Below, piece by piece: positions 52,514 to 62,245 of a DNA stretch of 64,000 nt. Source of the DNA: Pedobacter caeni (GTDB lineage: Bacteria; Bacteroidota; Bacteroidia; Sphingobacteriales; Sphingobacteriaceae); assembly GCF_900129215.1 (NCBI RefSeq), contig NZ_FQUQ01000003.1, forward strand, positions 124,001 to 188,000, written 5' to 3'. The number at the start of each line of letters is the position of its first letter. Position 1 is the first letter of the stretch. Below the pieces are notes generated by a model. That model saw only the letters and a program-made list of their open reading frames with translations, was not told the origin of the DNA and made no database searches. Both the position numbers and the translations under genes were made by a program.

Positions 52514-55282
52514 TTATAATTTATAGCGAAGACCTAGTAAATAATTCTGTTTGTAGTAATCGTTGCGGATAAGGGTATTGCCATCGAATTCCTCAGCACT
52601 TGTGTCCCTGTTGATTGGATTTATACCTTTAATGAATAGTTTTAAAGGGGTATTCAAGAGGTTCCCGGCTTTCACAAATACACTCAGGTTGTTTTTGAAT
52701 TTCTTTTCTGCTGACACATCCATCTGAATAAAACCCTTTTGCCATAAGTCGTTGTTCAGGAACTGAGAAATGGTATTGATTCTTTCTCCGGTATAAGAAG
52801 CTGCCAATTGGGCGTCCCAACCTTTTTTGCTGTCCTTATAGAGTAACGAAATATTGGCAATATGTGCGGATTGTCCAAATAAAGGACGGGTTTGATCAGT
52901 GACCATTGGTTTGGGATCTCCTTTTTCATCCAGTATTCTATAGGTTTTTGGTGTGGTAATACGGGAGTGCGTATAGGTATAGTTGGCCTTAATGCCAAAT
53001 TCATGGAAAAACTTCACATAATCCAATTCCAATCCATAGTTTTTTGCTGTTCCAAAGTTTCCGGGTACATAAAAGGTGTCTTGCCCGCGTGTAGCATCTG
53101 CCTGGAAGGTATATTCTATTGGATTTTGTATGTTTTTATAGAATACACCAGCCATCAGCTGATCTGTCCCGTTTGGAAACAGTTCATAACGAAGGTCAAA
53201 ATTGTCAGCCAAAGCTCTTTTCAAATCAGGATTTCCTCTTTCTTTATATTCTTCCCTGTTGCTTCCACCAGGAATCAGCTCATAAAATCCGGGACGGTTT
53301 AAAGACCTGAAATAAGAGGCACGAAGCTGTTCCTTTTTACTGAGCTTGTACTTTAAATTCATGCTGGGAAGGTAATCCGTGTAGACCTGGTTTCCCGTAG
53401 GGCGGAGCTCACCTGCGGGGAATAACATGTGGTAACCCTGGTTTGTATGTTCTACACGTAAACCGCCAATCACTTCAAGCGATTCCGTATTTAGTTTAAA
53501 CATTCCGTAGCCTGCACTGATTTTCTCCGATGCATCATAAGTCAATGGATTGTTTACCGCTCCTGTTTCGTTTTTTACCGTCCAGGGGATTTCAGTGTAA
53601 TTGTTGAAGTTTTTACCATACTCCAGGTTCGGGGTTGCTGCAGTAAGGGTATAGTTGTTGTAAAAACTGCTCCGTTGTTTGTCGCGGTAAAGACCTCCTG
53701 CGCTGAAATCTACTTTAGCTCCCGCAATTGAGGCGGTATAAGTCAGGTCCAGGTAACCTGCTTTATCCTCTTCCGTATTTCGTTCCCAGCGACGGGTATA
53801 TGCTTCTCCGATCGATGGCACCACTGTCTTCCGGTCTATAAAATTTTCTTTGATTCCAAGAATATTGATGGTACTCTGATCAGGGACATCGTTCTTCGCA
53901 GAAGAATACACCGCCGACCAGCTGAGCTTCAGTTGTTCCGGAAGAAGCTGATGATCCCCATGAAGGGTGGTGTTGAAGATCTGTTGTTCTGTAAAGCGGG
54001 AGCGGGTTTCATAAATTAACTTCGCTTTCCCCAGCTGCTGACTATACTCGGAAGAAAAGTCCGTTTCTTTTGTATCGCGGAGCTGCGTGCTTTGCAGGTT
54101 CACATAAGCATTGTATAAACTTAATTTGTGTTGCGGATTGATGGTGTAATCGAGCTTTGCATGTGTTCCATAGCGTTGTTGCTGCTCAGAATACTGACGG
54201 TCTTCCCTTGAAGTAATGGTGGCAAAAGGATTTGTATTGTCATTGGACGAGTTGAAAAAGGTACTGTTGCTTCCACGATAAGTATTTTGATAACTTCCGG
54301 CAAGGAGCACCCCTAGTTTATTGTCCAGAAAACGTCTGCCTATAGATAATCCGCCTACCAGACCAGGTGCCGGATGTTTGGAACTGTAATCTATCGTTCC
54401 TTTTGGAAAGTCCAGCTGTGTGGCTTTGTAATCCTTTCCATTGATCTCAGTGGGAGATCTGAAGTTGATGCCATTGGTGTTAAAGCTGCTAAATTTCCTG
54501 TCTATTAATAGCTGACTATAGCTTGTGGCCAGGTTTACCTTTAGCTGCAATTTATCGGGAGCATCCTTCATGACCATATTGATGGCGCCACCAACCGCAT
54601 CGGCTTCCATATTCGAATTGAGTGTTTTGTAAACCTCCAGCCTTTCCAGTAACTCGGAAGGAAAAATGTCAAGGGGTACATAACGGTTTTTGTTGTCCGG
54701 GCTGGGAATCTTTACCCCATTTACCAGAGTGTAGTTATACCTTTTGTCCATTCCACGAAGAATGGCATACTGGCCATCACCACTGCTGTTTCTTTCTACC
54801 GATACACCCGATACCCGCTGAATGACATTGGCAACCGTCAGGTCAGGTGATATTTCCATGGCCCTGCCGGAAACGACATTAACCAGCTGTGGGGATCTCT
54901 GCTCAATCCTTCGGGCTGTTTTCTCTGCCGATCCGTCCTGTTTGGCAGAAATCATCACCTCATGTAGCTCGGCATCCTTGGTTTCGGATAAGAAAACCTT
55001 AATTACAGGATTGTCTTCTTTGAGGATGACGATCTGTTTGCTAAAGGTCTTGTACATCAGGTAGGAAACCTTTATCGTAAATGCTCCTGCCGGTGGATGT
55101 TTGATTTCAAATGATCCGTCAAGACCGGTTAATACCGCACGGTCTGTCTTTTCCAGAAGAACAGATGCGCCTACCAACGCCTCACCTGTTTTCTGGTCGT
55201 AAACATAACCCTTCAGGCTGGTGGCCCGGGCTGCGGTGATGCTGAATAATAAGCAAAAAAGAACGGGTAATAGTGTCTTCAT
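52514..55282 (-). CDS. TonB-dependent receptor of the phytase locus
   Basis: A 922-residue receptor. A signal peptide ends ARA, then a CarboxypepD-regulatory-like domain (about 22-105). The plug contains QYAILRGMDKRYNYTLVNGV, PLDIFPSELLERLEVYKTL and DAVGGAINMVMKD. A barrel follows and ends LLGLRYKL. It is the first gene of a three-gene operon ending in the phytase. The natural ligand is probably a phosphorylated compound or its breakdown product. The upstream region holds phased TGTATRC repeats. Confidence 0.9.
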   Translation of the reverse strand: MKTLLPVLFCLLFSITAARATSLKGYVYDQKTGEALVGASVLLEKTDRAVLTGLDGSFEIKHPPAGAFTIKVSYLMYKTFSKQIVILKEDNPVIKVFLSETKDAELHEVMISAKQDGSAEKTARRIEQRSPQLVNVVSGRAMEISPDLTVANVIQRVSGVSVERNSSGDGQYAILRGMDKRYNYTLVNGVKIPSPDNKNRYVPLDIFPSELLERLEVYKTLNSNMEADAVGGAINMVMKDAPDKLQLKVNLATSYSQLLIDRKFSSFNTNGINFRSPTEINGKDYKATQLDFPKGTIDYSSKHPAPGLVGGLSIGRRFLDNKLGVLLAGSYQNTYRGSNSTFFNSSNDNTNPFATITSREDRQYSEQQQRYGTHAKLDYTINPQHKLSLYNAYVNLQSTQLRDTKETDFSSEYSQQLGKAKLIYETRSRFTEQQIFNTTLHGDHQLLPEQLKLSWSAVYSSAKNDVPDQSTINILGIKENFIDRKTVVPSIGEAYTRRWERNTEEDKAGYLDLTYTASIAGAKVDFSAGGLYRDKQRSSFYNNYTLTAATPNLEYGKNFNNYTEIPWTVKNETGAVNNPLTYDASEKISAGYGMFKLNTESLEVIGGLRVEHTNQGYHMLFPAGELRPTGNQVYTDYLPSMNLKYKLSKKEQLRASYFRSLNRPGFYELIPGGSNREEYKERGNPDLKRALADNFDLRYELFPNGTDQLMAGVFYKNIQNPIEYTFQADATRGQDTFYVPGNFGTAKNYGLELDYVKFFHEFGIKANYTYTHSRITTPKTYRILDEKGDPKPMVTDQTRPLFGQSAHIANISLLYKDSKKGWDAQLAASYTGERINTISQFLNNDLWQKGFIQMDVSAEKKFKNNLSVFVKAGNLLNTPLKLFIKGINPINRDTSAEEFDGNTLIRNDYYKQNYLLGLRYKL

Positions 55283-55380
55283 TTTCTTGATTAATTTGTT
55301 GTTGCTGTTTTGTGTTTGCTAACGTTGACCAAATGTGGGAACTGTGCACTGGCCCTGGAAATTATTGCCGTGAACAAAAT

Positions 55381-55420
55381 GTATACAGCGTTACATGAAG
55401 GGTATACAAAACGCATACAG
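55381..55420 (-). promoter_or_regulatory. phased TGTATRC repeats upstream of the phytase-locus receptor
   Basis: On the plus strand GTATACA occurs at 55381 and 55402, and GCATACA at 55413, spaced 21 and 11 bp, that is two and one helical turns. GTGAACA flanks the set at 55370 and 55422. They lie 99-138 bp before the receptor start. The 7-bp unit repeated with 11-bp period resembles the layout of an E. coli Pho box, though the sequence differs. Confidence 0.4.
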
Positions 55421-55542
55421 TGTGAACATGGTTTGTTTAATTAATTGATAATTAGCTGATTGCTGGTAACATAAAACTCCATTATCATTTGATTAGCGTA
55501 ATGTTATGCAATTGTTAAGTGTCCGGAATTTCAAAAAAAGGC

Positions 55543-57153
55543 CTATAAAGTCTGTATAAATGTGCTGAGGTTTTCTCCTTGTGGAAGGTTGAGTTTCTTC
55601 CTTAATCTGTAGCGTGCGACCCTCAGGCTATCCTGCGAAATGCCAAACAGAACAGCCATATCCTTGGAGCTTAAATTCATTTTGATCAGGGCAACCAGGC
55701 GGATATCATTTGCCGTAAGTTCATCACAATGTGCTTTCAGGTGATCGAAAAAAGTCTGGTGAATCTGTTCAAACATTCCGGTAAAATCCTTCCAGTGCTG
55801 ATCGTGGCTGATGCTCTGGTTGATCCTTTGTACCAGCTGCTGCAATTGCCTTTTCTGATCCCGTTTATCCTCTTTCACCATTTCTTCAATCTCTGTCCTG
55901 AGGCTCTCCAGAAACTGATTGCTTTGAATAATGTGGAGGGTATTGCTGGTGAGTTCTTTGCTTTTTAGCTCCAGGGCATCTTTAATGGCTGCTTTCTGGG
56001 TTTCGTGTAAATGGTTGTTCTGCTCGTTTACCTTTTGCTCATTTTTGATCTTCAACCTTTGCCGGCTGATGGTACTTGCGGCAAGGGAGATCAGGAGCAC
56101 CACAATGAGGACGGAAGCAATAAGCATAATGCGGTTGGCCTCTTTTTCATTTTCAAACTGAAGGATAGCATCGTCTTTTTGCTGGATTTCGAACAAGGTT
56201 TGCAGCAGGGCGAGCTGTTTATTGTTGTCTTCAGTAAAGATTTTCAGGAAGATGTTTCTGCCCAGTTCACTGTAATGATAGGCACTGTCGTACCTTTTCA
56301 TCAGGTCGAAATTTTTGGAAAGATCCCTGTAGGCACTGCTGAGCTGGTATTGGTCGTTCATCTGCCTGGCCAGGACTTCTGCTTTTCTGGTATAACCAAG
56401 GGCTTCGGCATACCGGCCTGTCTTCCGGTAAACATCCCCGATGTTGTTGATGATCTCTATCTGGGCACGGTTGTTTTTTAACCGGGAGTTGCCTTCCAGT
56501 GCCAGGGTATAGTATTTCAGGGCAGAATCCAGGTGCGGTTTGTCTTCGTAAATGCTGCCTATATTTTCATAGATCTTTTCAATCCCGGTCTGGTCTTTTT
56601 CCTTTTTATAGACGTTTAGGGCCAATTGCTGGTACTTCATGGCATTCTGGTAATCCAGACTTTTCTCGTACGTCTGCCCGATGAGGCCATAAGACCTGGC
56701 AATGCCCTTACGGTCTCCGGATTGCTGATAAAGCCTTAAGGCTTCCTGAAATTTCTCGAGGCAAACCCGGTACTGACGGGCATAATAATAGGTTTCCCCA
56801 ATCTTATGCAGGTTTTTTGCCAGGTTGTCCCGGTCATTCTGTTGCCTGAAGATCTGATCGGCTTTATAGTAATAACTGATGGCCTGTGAGTACGCGGCCT
56901 GATAATAAAAGAGTTCCCCGATTTGCTGGTAACACAAGGCCGCCGCAATAAAATCCTCTTTTTTTAAAGCTTCTTTTAAACTGCGTTTGATCTTTAGAAA
57001 AGCCGTGTCAGGAGCGTTATGGAGGATGTTGTCTATTACAGGGGAATTGGGTTTGAGGTTGTCCTGGGCAAAGGTCTTAAAGGGACACAGATTGCAGGAC
57101 AACAACAAAAGGAGCAGCATCTGGAAGCTCCGGCTGGGATTTACTTTTTTCAC
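55543..57153 (-). CDS. membrane-bound TPR and HTH transcriptional regulator, GTG start
   Basis: A 536-residue protein. A signal-like hydrophobic segment (about 12-29) is followed by six or seven TPRs (about 60-330, GIARSYGLIGQTYEKSLDY and GDVYRKTGRYAEALGYTRKA). One transmembrane helix (about 342-362), a coiled coil and a C-terminal LuxR-like helix-turn-helix (SKDMAVLFGISQDSLRVARY) follow. The start is GTG at 57153. The layout suggests a sensor with external TPR and cytoplasmic DNA binding. It lies between the phytase locus and the SusCD pair and could regulate either. Confidence 0.82.
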   Translation of the reverse strand: MKKVNPSRSFQMLLLLLLSCNLCPFKTFAQDNLKPNSPVIDNILHNAPDTAFLKIKRSLKEALKKEDFIAAALCYQQIGELFYYQAAYSQAISYYYKADQIFRQQNDRDNLAKNLHKIGETYYYARQYRVCLEKFQEALRLYQQSGDRKGIARSYGLIGQTYEKSLDYQNAMKYQQLALNVYKKEKDQTGIEKIYENIGSIYEDKPHLDSALKYYTLALEGNSRLKNNRAQIEIINNIGDVYRKTGRYAEALGYTRKAEVLARQMNDQYQLSSAYRDLSKNFDLMKRYDSAYHYSELGRNIFLKIFTEDNNKQLALLQTLFEIQQKDDAILQFENEKEANRIMLIASVLIVVLLISLAASTISRQRLKIKNEQKVNEQNNHLHETQKAAIKDALELKSKELTSNTLHIIQSNQFLESLRTEIEEMVKEDKRDQKRQLQQLVQRINQSISHDQHWKDFTGMFEQIHQTFFDHLKAHCDELTANDIRLVALIKMNLSSKDMAVLFGISQDSLRVARYRLRKKLNLPQGENLSTFIQTL

Positions 57154-57214
57154 CCTTTAAAATTACAGGGCTTAGTATTAACAAATTGTTAAATCAATGG
57201 AATTGCTTAACCCA

Positions 57215-57248
57215 GAAAAAAGCCGTTTCTAAATCAATAGAAACGGCT
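57215..57248 (-). terminator. terminator of the susC-susD operon
   Basis: A perfect 11-bp stem (57221-57231 with 57238-57248) with a 6-nt loop, followed by T residues on the minus strand. It lies 22 bp past the susD stop. Confidence 0.9.
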
Positions 57249-57270
57249 CTTGAAAATGGATTAAAAAGAA

Positions 57271-58692
57271 TTAAAATTTATCCCAGAACAATTTAGTGGT
57301 AACTACATCTCCACCCATGGATGCGGATGCTTTTTCCACATTTTCCTGGTTGAGTGTGCGTTCACTGGTCGGGTAAAATAACCTCAGAGGCATATCTAAA
57401 GTCGCCTGACTTGCTTTTTTAAGAACGGGATAATCTAGACGCCTCCATTCTGTCCATGCATCGTATCCCCGGTTGTAGAGGGCAAGGTATTTCTGCTCTC
57501 CTATTTTTTGTTTAAAATTTCCTGTTGCAGTGGCGTAGGCGACATTTGGAAGGGCCAGATACGTATCTGCCTGGGCTTGTGTTCCACCCCAGTACAATAT
57601 AGATGCCGTTATGCCTTTATTGTAGTGGTCTGCCGGACTTCCCGAAATGCCCCATCTTTCAGCGGCTTCTGCAAGGATGAATTCTACTTCTGCATAATCT
57701 AACAAAAGCGCTTCAAAGTCCGGAGCGATCACTTTTTTACTAGCTTGTGAAAAAGCAGCAAAGGTATTATTGAGACCGGCTTCACCACCGATATAAATAC
57801 CCTTGACGCTGGTGAAAAAGAATGGTCTCCTTGGATCCTCAGTTTCATTCATCATTTTGATAATGGCTTCCGAAGCCACATAATCCTTCCTGCTGGTATA
57901 CGTAGAGTTAAGACTGTTAGAAACTGGATTGTTATTGGGAGTGGAGCTCAGGTACCTGAAACTGGCATTGTCTGCATTACTGGTAAACGCTTTGTCGGCT
58001 GAAGCAAGGATGATGCTTCTGGCAGTAGCGTCATTGACATCAGCAATGTTAAGGGCTAATTTTAGTTTTAAGCTATGGGCAAACTTCAGCCATGCGGCGG
58101 CATTACCGTCGTAAAGAAGGTCGGAAGAGCCAAAACTATCTGCTCCCGGATCGATTGAGGTAATGGCTGCATCCAGGCGCTTAAACAAATCGGTATAGAT
58201 GTCGGCTGCTTTATCATATTTAGGTTTGCCTATGGTACCTAAAGCTTCTGTGTAAGGAACATCTCCCCAGCAGTTGACCACTACGGACCAGGCGTATACA
58301 GACGCAATCTCTGTGGCAGCTATCCTGTTGGCTTTTACTTTTGCACTGAGCAGGGGATCTGCCTCGGTGATTCTTTTACTCTCTTTAAAATCATGTAATA
58401 CTTCAACATACATTGGTGTCCAGTATTTTATAGGAATACTTCGGGTAATCATGTCATACCGGGGTTCATCCTGATAGGTAGTTGCCGTCCATTGCTGCAC
58501 CCAAAACCGGAATACGTTGATGTTTACATCTGGTGTGGTGATGTTGTCGGTGAGTTCTTTAAGGGCATTGGCAAACAAAGAGCTTGCAGTTACTTTATCG
58601 GGGTTTTTCTGGTCAACGTTATAGTCGTCTAAGTTCTTGGCACATGAGGCAAGAAGGACTACTGGTAATAGATATATTAATAATTTTTTCAT
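57271..58692 (-). CDS. SusD/RagB-family nutrient-binding lipoprotein (SusD-like_2 type)
   Basis: A 473-residue outer-membrane lipoprotein with lipobox LLASC and a charged DDYN after the cysteine, typical of surface export. The body has the SusD-like_2 pattern WVQQWTATTYQDEPRYDMIT and TPR-like helices; the end NQENVEKASASMGGDVVTTKLFWD is characteristic. It forms the lid of the SusC barrel. It follows susC by 24 bp. No glycan-degrading enzyme is in the locus, so the substrate is unknown. Confidence 0.88.
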   Translation of the reverse strand: MKKLLIYLLPVVLLASCAKNLDDYNVDQKNPDKVTASSLFANALKELTDNITTPDVNINVFRFWVQQWTATTYQDEPRYDMITRSIPIKYWTPMYVEVLHDFKESKRITEADPLLSAKVKANRIAATEIASVYAWSVVVNCWGDVPYTEALGTIGKPKYDKAADIYTDLFKRLDAAITSIDPGADSFGSSDLLYDGNAAAWLKFAHSLKLKLALNIADVNDATARSIILASADKAFTSNADNASFRYLSSTPNNNPVSNSLNSTYTSRKDYVASEAIIKMMNETEDPRRPFFFTSVKGIYIGGEAGLNNTFAAFSQASKKVIAPDFEALLLDYAEVEFILAEAAERWGISGSPADHYNKGITASILYWGGTQAQADTYLALPNVAYATATGNFKQKIGEQKYLALYNRGYDAWTEWRRLDYPVLKKASQATLDMPLRLFYPTSERTLNQENVEKASASMGGDVVTTKLFWDKF

Positions 58693-58716
58693 GATCGTTT
58701 TTTATAAATAGTCAGA

Positions 58717-61700
58717 TTAAAACTTGAACCTAAAATTGAAACCAATAGTCCTTACAGAAGGATAGGCGCCACTTTGATACCCTTGCAGGTTGCCTGAACT
58801 CAGGCCGGCCTCGGGATCCGTATAAGGGGTGTTCTTGTGAATAATCCATAGGTTACGCCCAACAAGAGATACATCTACACCTTTAAGCGCTTTGTCTCCT
58901 ATCCATTTTTTAGGTAAAGCATAAGTCAATGCTGCTTCACGTAGTTTAACAAAGCTGGCGTCATAAATATAGCCCGCTGGTGGGTTATTGATATACCCAT
59001 ATGGAGTCACATCATTATCATATGCCTCCACTCTTTTGGTATTTGGATTGCCATTTTTATCTACTCCCGGAAGGATTACTCCACCTCCCTGACTAATCGG
59101 CAAACGTTGCGGGTTCCCAAGGTCATTTAATCCGGCAGATTCTCTATAAATACCTGTAGCCTGTCCATAGTACTGATCAAGGGAAAATACGCTTCCTCCT
59201 TGTTTGATGTCGATTAAGAAGCTAAGGGAAAGGTCTTTGTATTTGATGTTATTCTGGATGCCTCCTGCCCATTTTGGGTTGACATCGGCAATCACCTGAT
59301 TTGGTGCTGATTGGGCATAATAGCCCGCATCATTCACGACTTTCTGTCCATTAATATACTGAAAATCGGTGCTCCTGAGGGTTCCGAATGGCTCTCCTAC
59401 GGTTGCGTTCAGTGTTACCCCTCCTCTGTAATCTGCAAGCTGCAGGTTATTGTTTCCTTCATAAAGCTCAATCACCTGGTTGCGGTTTCTGGTAAAGTTC
59501 AGGTTTAAAGTCCAGGAGAAGTCTGTCGTTTTTATAGGAACAACAAAAGCAGAAACCTCAATACCCTGGTTTCTTACAGTTCCTGCATTGACAAACCTGG
59601 TGCTAAAACCAGTTGTGGTGGATACATCTACTGCCATGATCTGGTCAACCGAGTTGGTCCGGTAATAGCTGAAGTCAAAACCAATACGACCCGCCAGGAA
59701 ATTCATTTCCAGACCTGCCTCGATGCTTTTTGTACGCTCGGGTCTGAGGAAAGGATTCTTTTTGTCGGTGGTAATGGAGGTCAAAACATTTCCGCCGAAT
59801 ACAGGGTTGATTTTGTAAACATCGTATAAGCTTAAGGGGGGAGCATCATTGCCTACTTCAGCATAGTTGATCCGGAATTTACCATGACTCAACCAGGTGG
59901 ATTCTTTCATCAGGTTAGAGAACAAAAAACTACCTGCAACAGAAGGATACCAATAGGAATTATGATCAGCAGGAAGGGTACTTGACTGATCTCTGCGGAT
60001 ACTGGCATCTAAGAAAACGAGTTCCTTATAGCCAATGGTGGTATTGGCAAACAGCCCATCCACTGCTACACGTTCGTACCTTTCCAGTGGTGCGTTAATT
60101 GCATTTACGGAGTTCGAAAGGGAGTATAAATTCTCAGTACCGAGGCCTCCGTTCGTTTTTGCGAAAATTGAAGAGACTTTGGTTCTGCGTAAATTACTTC
60201 CTACCAATCCTCTTATGTTGAGGTTTGGTGTAATTTGTTTGTTGAAATTTGCCATTAAATCAAAATTCACCTCGTTTGCAGACCGGTTGTACCTGGCGTA
60301 TTCAGAGACATCCGCACCACCTATTGCCAATCGGTCTTCCTGAAGCTCATTTGAACCATCATAAGTCACTCTTCCTAAAAAATCCAGCCACTCTAATGGT
60401 TTCCATGTCATGGCCACATTTCCGAAATATCGGTCTCTGTTGTCAGTCTCATAGTTCTTATACCTTGACCAATAAGGGTTGTTGGAATAGATTGCGCCGC
60501 TGGCTGTTTCATCTGACCAGTTCCAGGTGATATTTTTCTTTTCTCTGTTAAAAGCAGCCTCCTGTTCTTTGATGTCAACATTGGTTTGCCACCATTGCCG
60601 GAATTGCTGATTTGGGTTGGCCCCATCATATCCGGTTCCATAGCGGCCCAATCCGTTTACATTGGTGTAATTGGCCGATGCACTGATTTTAATTGTGCTG
60701 GTCACTTCGTGGTCGCCGGAAAAGTTAAAACTGTTCTTTTTGATTTTACTGTTTGGAAGTACTCCGGTTTCGTCAGTTCTGAGGTATCCGAATTTGAAGG
60801 TAGTTTTGTCGCCTCCACCATCCAATGTAATACTTTGTGAAGAGTTGACCGCTGTTTTGTAAAAAGAAGATGGGTCATTTTTTGCAGCAACCCAAGAGGT
60901 TGCTTTTCCATATGTTGGTGAGGTAGGGTCAAAGGCGTTCCATTGGAAAACCTTAAGGTCCGGATTAAAGGCTCCTCCATAGGAGGCATCCTGTGTAAAT
61001 GGAGTGATCAGACTGGGGCCTTTGCCGAAAACATCTAAATACCAAAAATTTCCGTCGGGCGAATCGTATCCTTTTTTACTGTATTGATTGACATATCCCG
61101 CTCCATATTCATTCTGGTATTTGGTAAACGTGGTTCTGTCAATTTTTCCAAAAGTAACCCCGCTGTTTACTGTAATGCCAAGGGAATTTTTCTTACCTTT
61201 TTTTGTGGTGATCATAATCACGCCATTGGTCGCCCTTGAGCCATATAAGGCCGTAGCTGCTGCTCCTTTAAGGACGTTTATCGAAGCAATGTCGTCCGGA
61301 TTGATATCGGCTGCGGCATTTCCATAGTCATAACCGCGCTTACCTTTCGTCTGGTCGTCCGTGTTGGTGTTGGCATTGCTGACCGGAATTCCGTCTACTA
61401 CGAACAGAGCCTGGTTATTACCCGTGAGTGATTTAAAACCCCTCATGACCACATTTGTGGAGCCGCCCATCATGTTCGACTGTTTGATGTCCAGGCCAGC
61501 TACTTTACCGGATAAACTGTTGACAAAGTTGTTGTCCCTGGTTTTGGTCAGTTCTTCACCTTTAACTTCCTGAGCGGCATAAGGCAACTCATTCTTTTTA
61601 CGTTGGATGCCCAATGCGGTAATGACAACTTCCGAGAGCGCCTGATCATCGCCGGTTAAAATGACATTAAGAATATTGTTGAGGGGGAGCGTTTGGGTTT

Positions 61701-61941
61701 GACTAACAAAGCCGAGTGAAGAAAAGGTTAGTGATTTTATTCCGGGGGAAACATCGAGGGAGTACTTTCCCTGCTGGTTGGTTAAGGTGCCGCCTTTGGC
61801 CCCCATAATTTTTACGGTAACTCCGGGGATTGGGAGGCCGTCTTCTTTTCCTGTTACTGTTCCGGTAATCGTCCGGTTTTGAGCAACTGCCGACCCGAAA
61901 AGGCATAGCAAGGCCATTAAACTAGGGATGAGTTTTTTCAT
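58717..61941 (-). CDS. SusC/RagA-family TonB-linked outer-membrane receptor
   Basis: A 1074-residue receptor. It has a signal peptide ending GSAVAQ and a CarboxypepD-regulatory-like domain (about 22-105). The plug follows, with FVNSLSGKVAGLDIKQSN, RGFKSLTGNNQALFVVDG and INVLKGAAATALYGSRATNG. The long barrel ends TIGFNFRFKF. It pairs with the SusD lipoprotein 24 bp downstream to import a large nutrient. The 304-bp upstream region and an AraC-type gene beyond it are possible controls. Confidence 0.93.
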   Translation of the reverse strand: MKKLIPSLMALLCLFGSAVAQNRTITGTVTGKEDGLPIPGVTVKIMGAKGGTLTNQQGKYSLDVSPGIKSLTFSSLGFVSQTQTLPLNNILNVILTGDDQALSEVVITALGIQRKKNELPYAAQEVKGEELTKTRDNNFVNSLSGKVAGLDIKQSNMMGGSTNVVMRGFKSLTGNNQALFVVDGIPVSNANTNTDDQTKGKRGYDYGNAAADINPDDIASINVLKGAAATALYGSRATNGVIMITTKKGKKNSLGITVNSGVTFGKIDRTTFTKYQNEYGAGYVNQYSKKGYDSPDGNFWYLDVFGKGPSLITPFTQDASYGGAFNPDLKVFQWNAFDPTSPTYGKATSWVAAKNDPSSFYKTAVNSSQSITLDGGGDKTTFKFGYLRTDETGVLPNSKIKKNSFNFSGDHEVTSTIKISASANYTNVNGLGRYGTGYDGANPNQQFRQWWQTNVDIKEQEAAFNREKKNITWNWSDETASGAIYSNNPYWSRYKNYETDNRDRYFGNVAMTWKPLEWLDFLGRVTYDGSNELQEDRLAIGGADVSEYARYNRSANEVNFDLMANFNKQITPNLNIRGLVGSNLRRTKVSSIFAKTNGGLGTENLYSLSNSVNAINAPLERYERVAVDGLFANTTIGYKELVFLDASIRRDQSSTLPADHNSYWYPSVAGSFLFSNLMKESTWLSHGKFRINYAEVGNDAPPLSLYDVYKINPVFGGNVLTSITTDKKNPFLRPERTKSIEAGLEMNFLAGRIGFDFSYYRTNSVDQIMAVDVSTTTGFSTRFVNAGTVRNQGIEVSAFVVPIKTTDFSWTLNLNFTRNRNQVIELYEGNNNLQLADYRGGVTLNATVGEPFGTLRSTDFQYINGQKVVNDAGYYAQSAPNQVIADVNPKWAGGIQNNIKYKDLSLSFLIDIKQGGSVFSLDQYYGQATGIYRESAGLNDLGNPQRLPISQGGGVILPGVDKNGNPNTKRVEAYDNDVTPYGYINNPPAGYIYDASFVKLREAALTYALPKKWIGDKALKGVDVSLVGRNLWIIHKNTPYTDPEAGLSSGNLQGYQSGAYPSVRTIGFNFRFKF

Positions 61942-62245
61942 TTGGGATGAATTTGATTAGTTATTTAGTTAATATTATTCCAATATAACTATAATGTCAT
62001 ATTTTTGTGAATTTTTTTATCCCTCAAATGTTTTTGTGTCAGATGGCCCTTTGGTAATTAATTTATTTTAATAGTTAAGTTCTTTATTGGTATTGCTAAT
62101 ATCTTTAGTGTTTTGTTCGATATCCTAATTAGACCGTCGATTTGTATTTTTACTCCTTTTAGATGTTTTTCTATATTTTGTGCCCTGTTTGAGCCAGATT
62201 TTTATTAGTTTATCCTGGGGATTGATCGTCATAATTAAATGAGAT
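61942..62245. other. 304-bp gene-free region upstream of susC
   Basis: AT-rich and without an ORF of coding quality. It should contain the susC promoter, but I find no convincing TTTG-N19-TAnnTTTG on the minus strand. The nearest -7-like sequence (TATATTGG on the minus strand, 61980-61987) has a mismatch and no TTG at the right distance. No hairpin terminator for the araC gene is evident. Confidence 0.5.

Noticed and set aside
56011..56481. A 156-codon open frame antisense to the TPR-HTH regulator
   Set aside because: Its hydrophobic character comes from the reverse complement of the membrane and TPR codons; there is no independent start context or domain.
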